This document shows positions 21,030-32,165 of a DNA stretch of 64,000 nt, one piece after another. The translations under genes were made by a program, and so were the position numbers. The number at the start of each line of letters is the position of its first letter. The stretch's first letter is position 1. The notes under the pieces were generated by a model. It ran no database searches. It was given only the letters and a program-made list of their open reading frames with translations, and had not been told where the DNA came from. The stretch is from Agelaius tricolor (Eukaryota; Chordata; Aves; Passeriformes; Icteridae): assembly GCA_023055355.1 (NCBI GenBank), contig JALJCS010000007.1:1274001-1338000 (forward strand), given 5' to 3'.

Positions 21030-21570
21030 TTATATATTAATGTATGTCACACAGATATTTATATATAGACCCCTGTATATAAAACCTCTTTTATATGTAT
21101 ATATATATATATACACACATATATATATAACCTCTTATACATATATATAAGACCTCCTATATATAAACCCCTATATGAATAAATGATATAATAATATGAA
21201 TTATAATATAATATAAATAATATAATAGAAATCTACATAAATATATATAAAATTTATGCATTTTTATATAATATATATTAGAAAGATATAGTGGAAATAG
21301 TATATATAATTATAACATTATAAATTATAAATATAATAATACATAATTAATAATAATGTAATAATAATTATTAATAATAATGTAATAATAATTACTAATA
21401 AACATATATGAATTATATATATAATAATAGCATATATAATATTATAGAACATATATATATAATTATATATTTATATCTCATTATAAAAACTTATATTATA
21501 AATCTATATATATAAAATAAATATATTGTGCATATATTTATATATTAAAGATATATAAACCCCTTTTTTC
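21030..21570. repeat. AT-rich (TA)n / AATAAT microsatellite cluster
   Basis: Alternating TATATA tracts (for example near 21100 and 21440) mixed with AATAATAATT words. Nearly all A+T, with no larger period detected by eye. Confidence 0.85.
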
Positions 21571-22177
21571 TTTATTTTTATGCTATGGACCTTTTTTTTT
21601 TAAATAAATCTGTCCCATTGCCTTCAGCAAAAATCAGCAGTTCAGTATCGTGGCAGAGGCTACTTGGCTGTGAATTATTTCATTTCTTAATGTTATTTTT
21701 CATTTTTTAAATGTAACTTTTTACTTTTTAAATGTTACTGTTTAGTTTTTGTTTAATTTGCACCAATTTGCCCACTTTGGATTCTTGTTTAGATATTCCT
21801 GTTTGGCATCCATGAAGAAAAACTTGAGCATGACACTGGAACTATTCCAGTTTCAAACCTGGCTAAATTAAAATCAGATTAAAACCTGGCCACTCCTTTC
21901 CAGCACTTTCCTAAGGATGAGGCTGAGTTTTCCAAGGAAGGGGAAGGATGGAAGGAAGGGAAATATCCGTGAATTCCCTTCCAGGCGCCAGGAGCAGAGG
22001 GAAGGGCACACAAATCCCGGGATAAACTGAGATCCAGAGGGATCTTCAGTCAGTTCAGAGGGATCTGAGCCTGGAAGGAGCAGATTGGACAAAATTTGGG
22101 GTGCAAATTTATATTAATTGGAAGGAAACTTCATTGGAATGTGGAGGCCTCCACATGAGCATGGGCAGTTTGGAGAC
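21571..22177. other. no recognised gene
   Basis: Contains a small two-copy TTTTTAAATGTAACTTT-type repeat near 21700. Otherwise unique-looking. Confidence 0.45.
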
Positions 22178-22300
22178 CTGAGTGGTTTTTAAAGCCTGAG
22201 TGGTTTTTAAACCTGACTTCTTTTTAAAACCTGAGTGGTTTTTAAACCTGACTGGTTTTTAAACCTGATTTATTTTTAAACCTGAGTGTTTTTTAAACCC
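22178..22300. repeat. 17-18-bp minisatellite
   Basis: About seven units of CCTGAGTGGTTTTTAAA with variants CTTC, TTTA and GTTT in the middle. Confidence 0.88.
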
Positions 22301-23279
22301 CCTGCTCCTGGAAGTGCCTGGCATTCCCTGCCTGCAGGGTGTGGGCTGGAAGGCCCAGCACAGGCAGGATGCAGGGCCAGGAGCTGCAGTTTTCCATAAT
22401 TTTGGAATAACCCAACTCACACTTTGTGCCTTTGCCTGAAAAATATCCAAGTGCTTCCTAAATCCACATGAGGCAATTCCCAGGGGATGCCCAGAGCTTC
22501 TCCAGCCTGGGCTGGGGCACATTCCCTGCAGGGGCAATTCCCAATAAAAAATTTTATATTTTATTTTATATTTTATTTTATATTTTATTATATTTTATTT
22601 TATTGCCTGCTCTTCCCAGTTAGGAAATGGGATGGGACTCAAGCAATGGCAGCAATGGCAGCTCAGGGCAAGGAGTGTTTAGAAGCAGCTCCCAACTTTT
22701 TTATCTCCTGTGAAGACAGAGCTCCTTGTTTTTTCCATGTTTAATGGCTCCTTAAAGTAGGATAAATCATGTTTTTACCTCTGCTGATTAGCAGAAACTT
22801 CATAGGACAGCTCATCTGCAAAAACCAGGAATTATAAACAAAATTAATTCCCAAATGCTGCTCTGGAGTAGTTCAGCACTCACCAATCCTGGCAGCTCTT
22901 AGGAGGTGTCAAATAGGGGGAGTTTTGGGATCAACCAGCAGGAAATCTGCTCTGGGACCATGCAGCCAGGTGGGTGGGCCTGGCAGGAGGAGATTAAACA
23001 AGACTGGGGGTAAATTTGCATTAATTGGAGGTAAATTTGCATTAATTGGAGGTATGAATCAAACTGGGCAGACGCTGGGCCTGTAAATAATGACACACCA
23101 CAATTAAGATTCCTCTGGCTGCCCTTAGGACACAAAGGCTCCTGAAGGAGTAGAGAAGAGCCAGCAAGGGAATGGCTGTCAGTCCCCAGGGTGGGAAAAA
23201 ACAGGGAATGAAACAAATGGGAACAACCTCGAGGTGTGCAGAGCTCCCTGAGCCTCCCAGCTGCCCCTGCTCCTGGCAG
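22301..23279. other. no gene; TATTT repeat at 22541-22602
   Basis: Holds a (TATTT)n run at 22541-22602 and a two-copy 21-bp repeat (GGTAAATTTGCATTAATTGG) near 23010-23055. The rest is unique-looking. Confidence 0.5.
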
Positions 23280-23680
23280 GGTCATTGTCACAGACATATT
23301 TGCTGGAAAATCCTTTTGCTGGGATTTTTCTGCTGAGAAGCCTCAGAGGAAAAGAAAAACAATGGTTATCTGCTGCTGTGGGATGCAACAGGTGCATCTG
23401 GGATTGGGCTCATGTGGTTGTTTTTAATTAATGGCCAATCACAGCCCAGCTGGCTCAGACTCTCTGGTCAGTCACAAGATTTTATTATCATTCCATTCCA
23501 TTCCTTTTCTAACCTTCTGATGAAATCCTTTCTTCTATTCTTTTAGTATAGTTTTAGTATATAATTTTCTTTTAATATAATATATATAATAAAATAATAA
23601 ATCAGCCTTCTGAAACATGGAGTAAAGATTCTCACCTCTTCCCTCATCCTGGGACCCCTGTGAACACCTCCACAGGTCAT
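23280..23680 (+). mobile_element. solo LTR, family A, plus strand, perfect 6-bp target duplication GGTCAT
   Basis: The LTR spans 23286-23674, from TGTCACAGACATATTTGCTG to GTGAACACCTCCACA. It is bounded by GGTCAT at 23280-23285 and 23675-23680. Intact TG...CA termini with a 6-bp duplication are the hallmark of integration by a class II (ERVK/alpharetrovirus-like) integrase. AATAAATCAGCC supplies the poly(A) signal. There is no internal sequence, so this is a solo LTR. Confidence 0.93.
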
Positions 23681-24553
23681 AAATAAGGAAAAGGAGGCTC
23701 TGGAGCTCTCCAACAACAAAAGAGTTTCCAGGTGTCCTATCAGCCAGAGCAGTTCCCAATGCTTATCATGGAGATAAAGCAGGAAAAACATTGCTCAGGC
23801 TGAATCCCACTGTAAGATCAAAATCCAAACCAATCTGTTTTGCTGTACACTGGAATTCTGGAGCCCTGTTTTGAGGTGGAGAGCTCCACTGCCTTCCCAG
23901 TTAGTCAAAACACCATTATCTGGGATAACAGCACAGGGACACAATGGCTAAAGAAATTTTTAAAAAAGCTTTTTGAATCTTCCCTCCTGAGATTCACAGG
24001 GGATTTTGTCCTCTTCAAAGCCAGAATGAGGGCCAGGCCTTGGTTTGGTGCCACTGAGGGAAAAGCTTTTGGCTGGTTTGGGAATACCTTCCAGTCACTG
24101 AGGATGAGTGGTGGCCCCACAGACCCCCAGTGCAGATCCATGTTCTTGTGAGAAGGGAAAGGAGTGGAAGCACATTCCTACAAAAGGGAAGAAGTCTTAA
24201 TCCAGAAAAATCCCTCCATTCTAATTTCTGGAAGCCCCAACCCCCCTTTTCTGCCCTCAGCCTCTGTGGCAAACACAGCAGCATTCCCAAGCCACTTCCA
24301 AACTTCTCCTGAGCTCCTGAAGTCATGGTCTGAACATTGCTCAGGGATGAGCTCTCTAAACCTCTCCACTGGCTACACACACCTGTCAGATTTTGGGAGT
24401 GAGACAAACAGGGGGAATTTATCTTGGAAAACCAGCAGAAGGCATGGCCCTGACCCCATGGCATCCCACTGCAAAATCCAAGCATGGAAACACCAGAGCT
24501 TCCCAGCAGAGCCTCTGGAATAATTTTGGTTCTAATGCAGTGTGGAGAAATCA
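23681..24553. other. no recognised gene (spacer between two LTRs)
   Basis: About 870 bp of unique-looking sequence between oppositely oriented family A LTRs. It contains no retroviral reading frame, so the two LTRs are separate insertions. Confidence 0.55.
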
Positions 24554-25189
24554 ACATCATGTGGAGGTGTTCACAGGGGTCCCAGAATAAGGGAGAGATG
24601 AGAATCTTGACTCCATGTTTCAGAAGGCTGATTTATTATTTTATGATAGATATTATATTGAAAGAAAATTATGTACTAAAACGATACTAAAAGAATAGAA
24701 GAAAGGATTTCATCAGAAGGCTTGAAAGGAATAGAATGGAATAATAAAATGAATGGATAATAAAATAATAAAAAATAAATAATAAATATTAAATAATAAA
24801 ATAAATAATAAATAATAATGAAATAATAAATAATATAATAAATAATGATATATAAATAAAATAAATAAAATAAAAATAATAAAATAAAAACAAAGATAAA
24901 ATTAAATAATAAATAAAAATAAAAATAAAATAAATGATAAATAATAAATAAATTATTAAAAAATAGAATGGATAATAAAATCTGTGACTGACCAGAGAAT
25001 CTGAAACAGCTGGGCTGTGATTAGCCATTAATTAAAAACAACCACCTGAGACCAATCCCAGATGCACCTGTTGCATCCCACAGCAGCAGATAACCATTGT
25101 TTGCATTTCATTTCTGAGGCCTCTCAGCTTCTCAGGAGAAAAAATCCTGGCAAAAGGATTTTTCATAAAATATGTCTGTGACAACATCA
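24554..25189 (-). mobile_element. solo LTR, family A, minus strand, perfect 6-bp target duplication ACATCA
   Basis: The LTR spans 24560-25183, reading TGTGGAGGTGTTCACAGG at its left end and ATATGTCTGTGACA at its right end. It is the reverse of the 23286 copy. ACATCA flanks it at 24554-24559 and 25184-25189. It is about 235 bp longer than its relatives because of an internal AT microsatellite. Confidence 0.93.
24738..24970. repeat. AAT/AAAT microsatellite expanded inside an LTR
   Basis: Begins and ends with the same LTR word (GAATGGATAATAAAAT at 24750 and 24966), so the expansion duplicated LTR sequence at its edges. The Tyr/Phe/Ile-rich minus-strand frame is an artefact. Confidence 0.88.
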
Positions 25190-25627
25190 TTTTAATTCTT
25201 GGGAATGATTGAACTCATCCAGGCAAGTCTTCCCCAAAACCACCACTCTGAGGTGGCTGCTTGACCCAGAACCACTGAAATGGTCCCAGATTTTTAAAAA
25301 TGTGGGAGATGCAGAACTTCCTGTGTTGTGCCTGTCCATGCACATCCTCATGCCTGTCACGAGAGGGAATCAACAACAAAACCTGGCAGCACCCGGCTCT
25401 GGCACCCTTTGGAACCTTCTGGCACCCAACAGTGTCCTGGGGTGGCAGGAGAGCTTGGAGCACACCCAGGCTTCACCCCCAGTGGCTCTGGGGATGCTCA
25501 CAAACACAGCAGAGGCACGAGGTGCTGCCAATGCCAGCAATTCCAGAGCAGGGAAGCACCCCAAAAACCTGGAGGAAGGAATGGTTGGAAAAACAGACAG
25601 GCCTGGCACACTGAGAGCTTGTTTTGG
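25190..25627. other. no recognised gene
   Basis: Unique-looking sequence with no accepted splice pair. Confidence 0.4.
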
Positions 25628-25825
25628 GAATGAGGAATTGTTCCCTGGCAGGGTGGGCAGGCCCTGGCACAGGGTGCCCAGAGCAGCTGGGGCTGCCCCT
25701 GCATCCCTGGCAGTGCCCAAGGCCAGGCTGGGCACTGGGGACAGTGGGAGGTGTCCCTGCCATGGCTGGGGTAGATTGGGATGAGCTTTAAGTTCCCTCC
25801 CAGCCCAAATCCAGATTTCATTATT
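25628..25825 (+). mobile_element. CR1 LINE 3' fragment, plus strand
   Basis: AATGAGGAATTGTTCCCTGG to TTCCCTCCCAGCCCAAATCC. The last 20 bases of the tail are diverged. Confidence 0.88.
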
Positions 25826-25949
25826 CCTGGTCTGATTCCCTCTGCCTTCCCCTTGTGATTTGAATTCCATCCCCTCAGGACTCACTCCCTGTGTCCAGGT
25901 TCCTTCCAGAGCCATCCCTGGAAGGTGATCCCTGCCCAAATCCAGCTGG

Positions 25950-26185
25950 GAATGGCTGCCAGTGCCAGAGGGCAGGGCTGGGTGGGATCTTGGCAATGAG
26001 GAATTGTTCCCTGGCAGGGTGGGCAGGGCTGGGATGGAATTCCATCCCTGGATCCCTGGCAGTGCCCAAGGCCAGGTTGGACACTGGGGCTGGAGCAGCC
26101 TGGGACAGTGGGAGGTGTCCCTGCCATGGCAGGGGTGGCACTGGATGATCCCTAAAATCCTTCCAACCCAAACTATTCTGGGATT
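25950..26185 (+). mobile_element. CR1 LINE 3' fragment, plus strand
   Basis: GGGAATGGCTGCCAGTGCC to CCTTCCAACCCAAACTATTC. It has the short core variant (ATTCCATCCCTGGATCCCTG) shared with 44840 and 61504. Confidence 0.9.
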
Positions 26186-27246
26186 TGTTGATTCTCCCAT
26201 TTGGGTGAGACCTCCCAGAACCAAAAGGAGAACACTTTTCCCTGCAGTGTCCCTGGGATTCACCCTCTGAGATTCCATGGAGCAGTGGGACACTCCACAC
26301 CTGCTCCACTGCCCTGGTGCCTTTTGCTGCTGCCACAGCCCTCAGAAATTCCAGCAGGGAATTCCTCTGTCCAGCAGCCCCTAGGGTGGGTGTTCCCAAG
26401 GAAAGCCAGCCCCAGGATTTGTTAAATGTCACCTCAGGGAGTGGGAATAAGGGAATAAACACCTCAGAGGGAGAGGGAATCCAGCTGGAGCTCTACCCCT
26501 AAGCTCTGCTGGAGGCAGAATTCCCAGGCATTCCCTCTGGAACCTCCCTGTCTCTCCAGCTGAGCACTCCACAAACTCAGAGCTCTCTTTTCCCTCCTGT
26601 TTCTTCCATCCAGCACCTCATTTCAGAGGAGCAGCCTCTCCATGGAGCTCCCTGGGCTGCCCAGCCTTGTTTTCCTCAGGGAAGCCTGTGTGGAGCCAAA
26701 GATGTAAAAACCCTGCCCTGAACACTCTCCCTGCAGCTGGAGCTCTCCAATTTTCCACTGCTGGATGCTGCTGCCAGGCTGAGAGGAGCTCCCAGAGCCA
26801 GCCCAGTACTTTTCCATGGAAGGATGAAATCCCCAAGAATAACAATTTATCAGAGGAGCTGTGGCTGTTTGACCTGGCTCATTTTCAGAGATTAGGAACC
26901 AACGAGCTCCCGATGAATTGTGGTGACTTTGTGGTTGGTTTTTTCATTTTTTTTTGTTCCCCTAAGAAGTGATTTTCATGTTTCATCAGTTCTCGGGGAA
27001 GGGAGGGAGGGGAGGGGGGGGGAAGGAATGCACATCTGTCTTCCCAAGTGGATCAGGGAGAGGATAATAACAAATAATGATAACTCACCCACGTGGAGGG
27101 CCTTTCATCCTGCAGGAGCCTGGGAATGCTGCAGTTTGTGGGCCAGCCCTGGAGTCTGGGGAATTCTGGAAGAGCAGGAGCATCACACAGGGCAGGGCAG
27201 AATCCCTGGAACCCTGCAGGGATCCTGTGGCAGCCACAGGTATTAG
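26186..27246. other. no recognised gene; G-rich tract near 27000
   Basis: Unique-looking. A G-rich run (GGGAGGGAGGGGAGGGGGGG) at about 27001-27022 has at least four G tracts and could fold as a quadruplex. Confidence 0.45.
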
Positions 27247-27339
27247 TGGGAAAAGAAGTGTTTTCAGCAGAATTTTCACATTCCTGCTCTGCTGGAGCAG
27301 ATTTTCTACAGGAACAACTCCTTGGTGCCTGAAGGGCAG
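27247..27339 (+). CDS. candidate internal exon, phase 0, strong donor
   Basis: The donor is GGGCAG followed by GTGAGT. Upstream the only long open frame reads NFHIPALLEQIFYRNNSLVP then EGQ. The acceptor may be TATTAG at 27241-27246 (31 codons, starting WEKKCFQ) or TTTTCAG at 27261-27267 (24 codons). Both give phase 0 at each end. The reading looks protein-like, but the acceptors have weak pyrimidine tracts. It could join in frame to the phase-0 candidates at 49200, 50047 and 63888. No family was recognised. Confidence 0.28.
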
Positions 27340-27533
27340 GTGAGTGGAGAGGAGTGGGAGATATCCCTGTTGTGAGGAAGGAGACAGTCATGGAATGGGT
27401 TTGGAAAAGCCTCAGGATGTCAGGGGCACTGCCATTGTCTCACTGCCAGGAACAACCCCTGGCCACTCCTGCAGGTCCCACCTGGTGCTGGGCAAACCCC
27501 AGAGGTGTGGGTGCACACAAAGCCAGGCTCACA

Positions 27534-27970
27534 AAATCATGGAATGGGTTGGAATGGACCTCAAATATCACCCAGTGCCACCCCTGCCATGGCAGGGACA
27601 CCTCCCACTGTCCCCAGTGCCCAGCCTGGCCTTGGGCACTGCCAGGGATGCAGGGATGGAATTCCATGCCAGCCCTGCCCACCCTGCCAGGGAACAATTC
27701 CTCATTGCCAAGATCCCACCCAGCCCTGCCCTCTGGCACTGGCAGCCATTCCCTGGGTGCTGTCCCTGCAGTTTTTGATGAAAAGTCCCTTTCCATGTTC
27801 CCTGGAGCCCCTTCAGCCCCTGGGATTTGCTGTGAGGTCTCCACATCCCCTGCTCCTCTCCAGGCTGAGCATTCCCAGCTCTCCCCGCCTGGCTCCAGCC
27901 CCTTTAGGGACTTTGTGGCCTCCTCTGGATCTGCTCCAGCAGCTCCACATCCTCCTCACCCTGGAGGCAC
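27534..27970 (-). mobile_element. CR1 LINE 3' fragment, minus strand
   Basis: AATCATGGAATGGGTTGGAA is the antisense tail, followed by the core. The element continues past the 3' UTR to TGGATCTGCTCCAGCAGC near 27930, so it keeps more of the 3' half than most copies here. Confidence 0.88.
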
Positions 27971-28850
27971 CAGGTGCTCCACCACTGCTCACCACCACTG
28001 CTCCAGGTGGGAGCTCAGGAGAGCAGAGCAGAGAACCCCCTCCCTGTCCTGCTGCCCACAGGGCTTTGGGTACAGCCCAAAAAAAGGCTGGAAAAGGCTC
28101 CAACTCCTCACAGCTCTCACCAGGCAAATCCTGCCTCCATGGAAAACCAAAGGAGTGGAAAAGGACACTTCTGGATGCCTCCAGTGAGATGGAAAAATCA
28201 AAATGTGCCCCATGTCAGGCACCTCCTGCACTTGAGACATTTCCCTGCTGTCCCCACCAACCCAAAAACATCGATGAGCTGCACATTCCAGCTCCTTCCC
28301 AACCCCAGCCTTTCCTACTGGGATGACTCAGAAGTGCCAGGTGCAACTTCAAAGCAACCACCAGGGCTGGTTGTTGTGATAGGACCTCCAAAGGAGGCCC
28401 TGAGGATACACAAATTAAAAATAAAACAGCCAGTGATGATGGCACGGATGTGCTGCTCGGGAGAAATTGCTGGAAAAACCTCCCAGCTTCAGTGCTGGAG
28501 AAGGATTTCCATGGGCTGAGATTTCCCAACAGGCTGGGAAGGATTCTTTCCCATCTCGTGGACATTTGTCAAACAAAATGGGAAATGTTTTTAAGGCCTG
28601 TGCCAAATTTAGCTGCTGTTTGCTCCTGCCTGGCCCTCAGCACCACTCCAGAGGTCACAGGAGAAATGTTCTCACAGCACAACACCCAGTGCATGGATCC
28701 TCCTCTGCCCAGGAGAGCCCCAGGCTCCCCATTCCCTCCAGGAGAACCCTGAGGACGTGCTGGGATGCCACAGCCCCTGTGCAGGGCTAAATTTGTGCAG
28801 TGTAGGAGCATCAGGGGGTAGCATGGATGGGATGGATGGAGATGAGAGAT
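27971..28850. other. no recognised gene
   Basis: Unique-looking, moderately GC-rich, with overlapping open frames on both strands and no splice pair I would defend. Confidence 0.4.
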
Positions 28851-28854
28851 CTCT

Positions 28855-29175
28855 GCAGCCAGGGCTGGAACTTGGGGTTTATTGCAAAGGGCCTGGGGCA
28901 GGGCCCTGCTGGAGCTGCCAGACACAGCTGAGAGCAGGCTGAGAGAAGAGAGGGGCAGAGAGGATGAGAGAGTAAAAGGGTAAGAGGGCAAGGTTCCCAT
29001 TCCAATACCATAAATCTTCTTCTGTGTTGAATATTCTGATTCTCACTAACCAATCTAGTACAAGATACAAATCCTACAGCATTTACATACAGCCTATAAG
29101 AATCATTACATTACCACACTGTGTTACATTTTAAACCCTACAAACTCCTCTTTGGGCCCCTCTGCCAAGCTGTAG
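28855..29175 (-). mobile_element. LTR-like fragment, minus strand
   Basis: TGGGGTTTATTGCAAAGG at 28873 is a minus-strand AATAAA signal. Upstream on the minus strand lie AT-rich U3-like words (CCTATAAGAATCATTACATT, CAATCTAGTACAAGATAC). The overall layout resembles avian retroviral LTRs. Ends and target duplication were not found, so extent and class are uncertain. Confidence 0.45.
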
Positions 29176-30257
29176 GGTCTGCTCTGACCCCTGGAGCTGT
29201 CTGCAAGCAGAGGGTGTTGTTCCATCAAAAGGGGATCACCTTCAGTGGCCACACCATTGTTTTCCAGTTGTTCAGTAACTGAGGGATCTCAAAGCTGCTT
29301 TCATTTCAATCTCACTTACAGTTTCCATATTCTCACAATCTTTTGCCAGGCAATCATATTGATAAGGCTTTCCTGTTTCATCTTCCCCAACAGTGCAGTG
29401 CTCAACATCTGGGAGATGTTCACAGGCACTGAGGGAGGAGCTCCTCTGAGCCATCCCTGCTCCTTTTGCCAGGAAAGGAGCCCCATGTGAGCACAGAAAA
29501 GGTGCAATTCCAGCCCAGATCTGCCTCTGGAATAATCATCACCATCTCCTGCAGCTGCTGATCCCTCAGGGCACCCTCAGAACTGGCAGCAGTGGGGCTC
29601 TGGCAATAGGAGCCCAAAAAACGTGGGGACAATCCTTGCAGGAGGTGGCCACCAATCCCACACCTTGGGGACACCTTGGCAAACCCCAGGGAGAATTCCA
29701 GATCAAGGGAGCCCTTTGGGAAATACTCCTGGCTCTCCATTCAGGAGTTATGGGCTGGGCACCAGTGAAATCCAGGGTCTGTGGGGATGGGGCTCGTTCC
29801 TCATGGAGGATCCTCTTCCCAGATGTTTCTGGGATATTTTTGTGGGGATTTTCGTTTCCATAATTCGTGTAAGAATCAGAAAAAACTCAGAATATGCTGC
29901 TGGGGTGCAAAAAACTCAACTCAGTGGTGCCTCAACACAGGGCTTGAGCCCCCCCTGAGCCCAGCTTTGTTAGGACACAGAGCTGAATCAGAACTGCATT
30001 TAAGGGTGGCAGAGCAGATCAGGATTGCTCAATAATGCTCCGTCCTCCTTCCAGAAGCATCATCCAGACAGAAATGTCCCATCTGCTCTGGTGGCCTCTG
30101 CCCAGGGAATATTCCAGTGCTGAGGCCACTCCTATGGAATGACACAAACCCTGATTGCCCTGGGAATTTGGAGGCTGGAAGGATCTGATGAGTGAGGGTT
30201 AATTGTGCATCCAGGCACTCTCTAACCCTGCTCAGGGCTGGTTCTGCCTTCCCAGAT
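29176..30257. other. no recognised gene
   Basis: Unique-looking sequence. Part of 29176-29400 may continue the preceding element, but no landmark supports it. Confidence 0.4.
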
Positions 30258-30690
30258 CATGGAATTACAGAATGGGTTGCTGTTAAAAGGGATTTTAGGG
30301 ATCATCCCATCCTATCCTTGCCATGGCAGGGACACCTCCCACTGCCCCCAGTGTCCAGCCTGGCCTTGGGCACTGCCAGGGATCCACAGGGACACCCTGT
30401 GCCAGGGCCTGCCCACCCTCACAGGGAGGAAATTGTTCCTAATATCTGATCTAAACCTGTAATTTTTCAGTCTGAAGCCATTCCCTGGGTGCTGTCCCTG
30501 CATCCCCTGGAAATTGTCTCTCTCCAGCTTTCCTGGGGCTCCTGCAGGCCCTGCAAGGCCACCCTGAGCTCAGCCCAAAGCTTCTCCTGTGCAGGTGAAC
30601 AATCCCAGCTGTGCCAGCCTTTCCTCCCAGCAGAGCTGCTCCATCCCTCTGCCCATCCTGGAGCCTCCTCTGGGCTCTCTGCAGCAGCTC
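30258..30690 (-). mobile_element. CR1 LINE 3' fragment, minus strand
   Basis: CATGGAATTACAGAATGGG at the tail, CTCCAGCTTTCCTGGGGCTC further in, and GGAGCCTCCTCTGGGCTCTC at the inner end. The inner part is a near-perfect reverse complement of 44640-44840, so both belong to one young subfamily. Confidence 0.88.
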
Positions 30691-30767
30691 AAAGAAAATC
30701 CCAGCTCCCAATCCAGGGAAAGCAAAGGAAAATTGCTGAAATTGAGGTCTCAACTCCAGAGCAGACA

Positions 30768-30940
30768 GGGACTGATCCCAAGAGGAGTAAAGGTGAACAA
30801 GCTGGAGGGGTTTGTTCTTTGAAACAAGTGGTTCTTAGAACATTGGGAGTTGACCCTTAATTCATTCCATTTTTACATTAAGCTGGGAAAAGTAAATGGA
30901 TTTTCCAATCCAATCATATTTATTTTGTTCTAGCCTGTTA
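30768..30940 (+). repeat. inverted repeat, left arm (partner 31670-31840)
   Basis: Its reverse complement matches 31670-31840 at an estimated 85-90 per cent. Shared words are ACTGATCCCAAGAGGAG, TTTGAAACAAGTGGTTCT and ATATTTATTTTGTTCTAGCC. The source element was not recognised. A fragment of the outer end also occurs at 33283. Confidence 0.85.
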
Positions 30941-31237
30941 TAACGAGCTTGTGCTGCCCTGAAGGCAGCTCTGCATCAGGGACTCCGTTTCAGAGCTGTT
31001 GGTTTCTGGGAGAGAAGTAGGGAAAAGATTGGCTTTGATGTTTTGTAGCCCAGGGCAGAATCCTCCCTGAGATCCCCTCTCCTCCAAGGACAGGAACCCT
31101 CTGGCTGGCAGCAAAGTGGGTGGAAAAATAACATTTTAACATCGAGCAGAACTCCTGGAGATTGTAAAAAGAAACATTCCCAGAGTTTGGGATGTCTGAG
31201 CACACAGGACAAGGTGTCCAGTGAGGAATTCTGTGTA

Positions 31238-31628
31238 GAGTTTTGTCACAGCCATCTTTTATGGAAAATCCTTTCCTTAGGATTTTTCCTCCTGAGAAGC
31301 TGAGAGGCCTCAAGAACAAAATGTAACCAATGGTTATCTGCTGCTGTGGAATGCAACAGGTGCATCTGGGATTGGCCCATGTTGGTTGTTTCTAATTAAT
31401 GGCCAATCACAGCCCAGCTGGCTCGGACAGAGAGCCGAGCCACAAACCTTTGTTATCATTCTTTTCTATTCTTAGCTGGCCTTCTGATGAAATCCTTTCT
31501 TCTATTCCTTTAGTATAGTTTTAATATAATATATATCATAAAATAATAAATCAAACCTTCTGAAACGTGGAGTCAGATCCTCATCTCTCCCCTCATCCTG
31601 GGACCCCTGTGAACACCATCTCGAGTTT
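31238..31628 (+). mobile_element. solo LTR, family A, plus strand, 6-bp target duplication GAGTTT
   Basis: TGTCACAGCCATCTTTTATG at 31244 opens the LTR, and GTGAACACCATCTC closes it at 31622. GAGTTT lies at 31238-31243 and 31623-31628. The 3' terminus lacks the expected CA, probably through mutation. A TCGGAC...CCGAGC inverted stem, lost from the 23286 copy, is present near 31424. No internal region remains. Confidence 0.85.
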
Positions 31629-31669
31629 GCATCTCTGCTGCTCCACCTCCTTGGGAAGGTGAATTCCCC

Positions 31670-31840
31670 AACAGGCTAGAACAAAATAAATATGATTGCC
31701 TTGGAAAATCCATTTACTTAACTGAACTTAATGTAAAAATGGAACAAAATAAGGATCAACGCCCAGTGTTCTAGAAACCACTTGTTTCAAAGAACAAACC
31801 CCTCCAGCCTGGTCACCTTTGCTCCTCTTGGGATCAGTTC
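31670..31840 (-). repeat. inverted repeat, right arm (partner 30768-30940)
   Basis: Starts ACAGGCTAGAACAAAATAAA and ends near CTCTTGGGATCAGTTCC. Together with the left arm it encloses 729 bp that include the LTR at 31244. Confidence 0.85.
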
Positions 31841-31889
31841 CTTGTCCCCAAGTGCCAAACAGTCTGATCAAACATGGAACTGTTCCTGT

Positions 31890-32165
31890 GACCTGATGGG
31901 ATCCAGGGAGGGGCTGGAGCTGTGCCAGGAAGGATTTAGGTTGGATTTTAGGGCCAAGTTGTTGCCCAGAGGGTGCTGGCACTGCCCAGGCTGCCCAGGG
32001 AATGGGCACGGCCCCGAGGCTGCCACAGCTCCAGGAGCCTTTGGCCAACGCTGCCAGGGATGCCCAGGCTGGGCTTGGAGGGCTCTGGGCAGGGCAGGGC
32101 TGGCACTGGGGGATCCCTGGGGGTCCCTCCAGCTCAGGACATTCCAGGATTCTGGGATTCTCTGA
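31890..32165 (+). mobile_element. CR1 LINE 3' fragment (subgroup with TTTAGGTTGGATTTTAGG), plus strand
   Basis: Runs to CCAGCTCAGGACATTCCAGG. Nearly identical to 55805-56030 apart from the extreme tail. Both copies keep CATTCCCTGGGCAGCC-type words in sense orientation. Confidence 0.88.

Noticed and set aside
23681..24553. Provirus between the two family A LTRs
   Set aside because: The LTRs point in opposite directions, each has its own target duplication, and the spacer has no retroviral frame.
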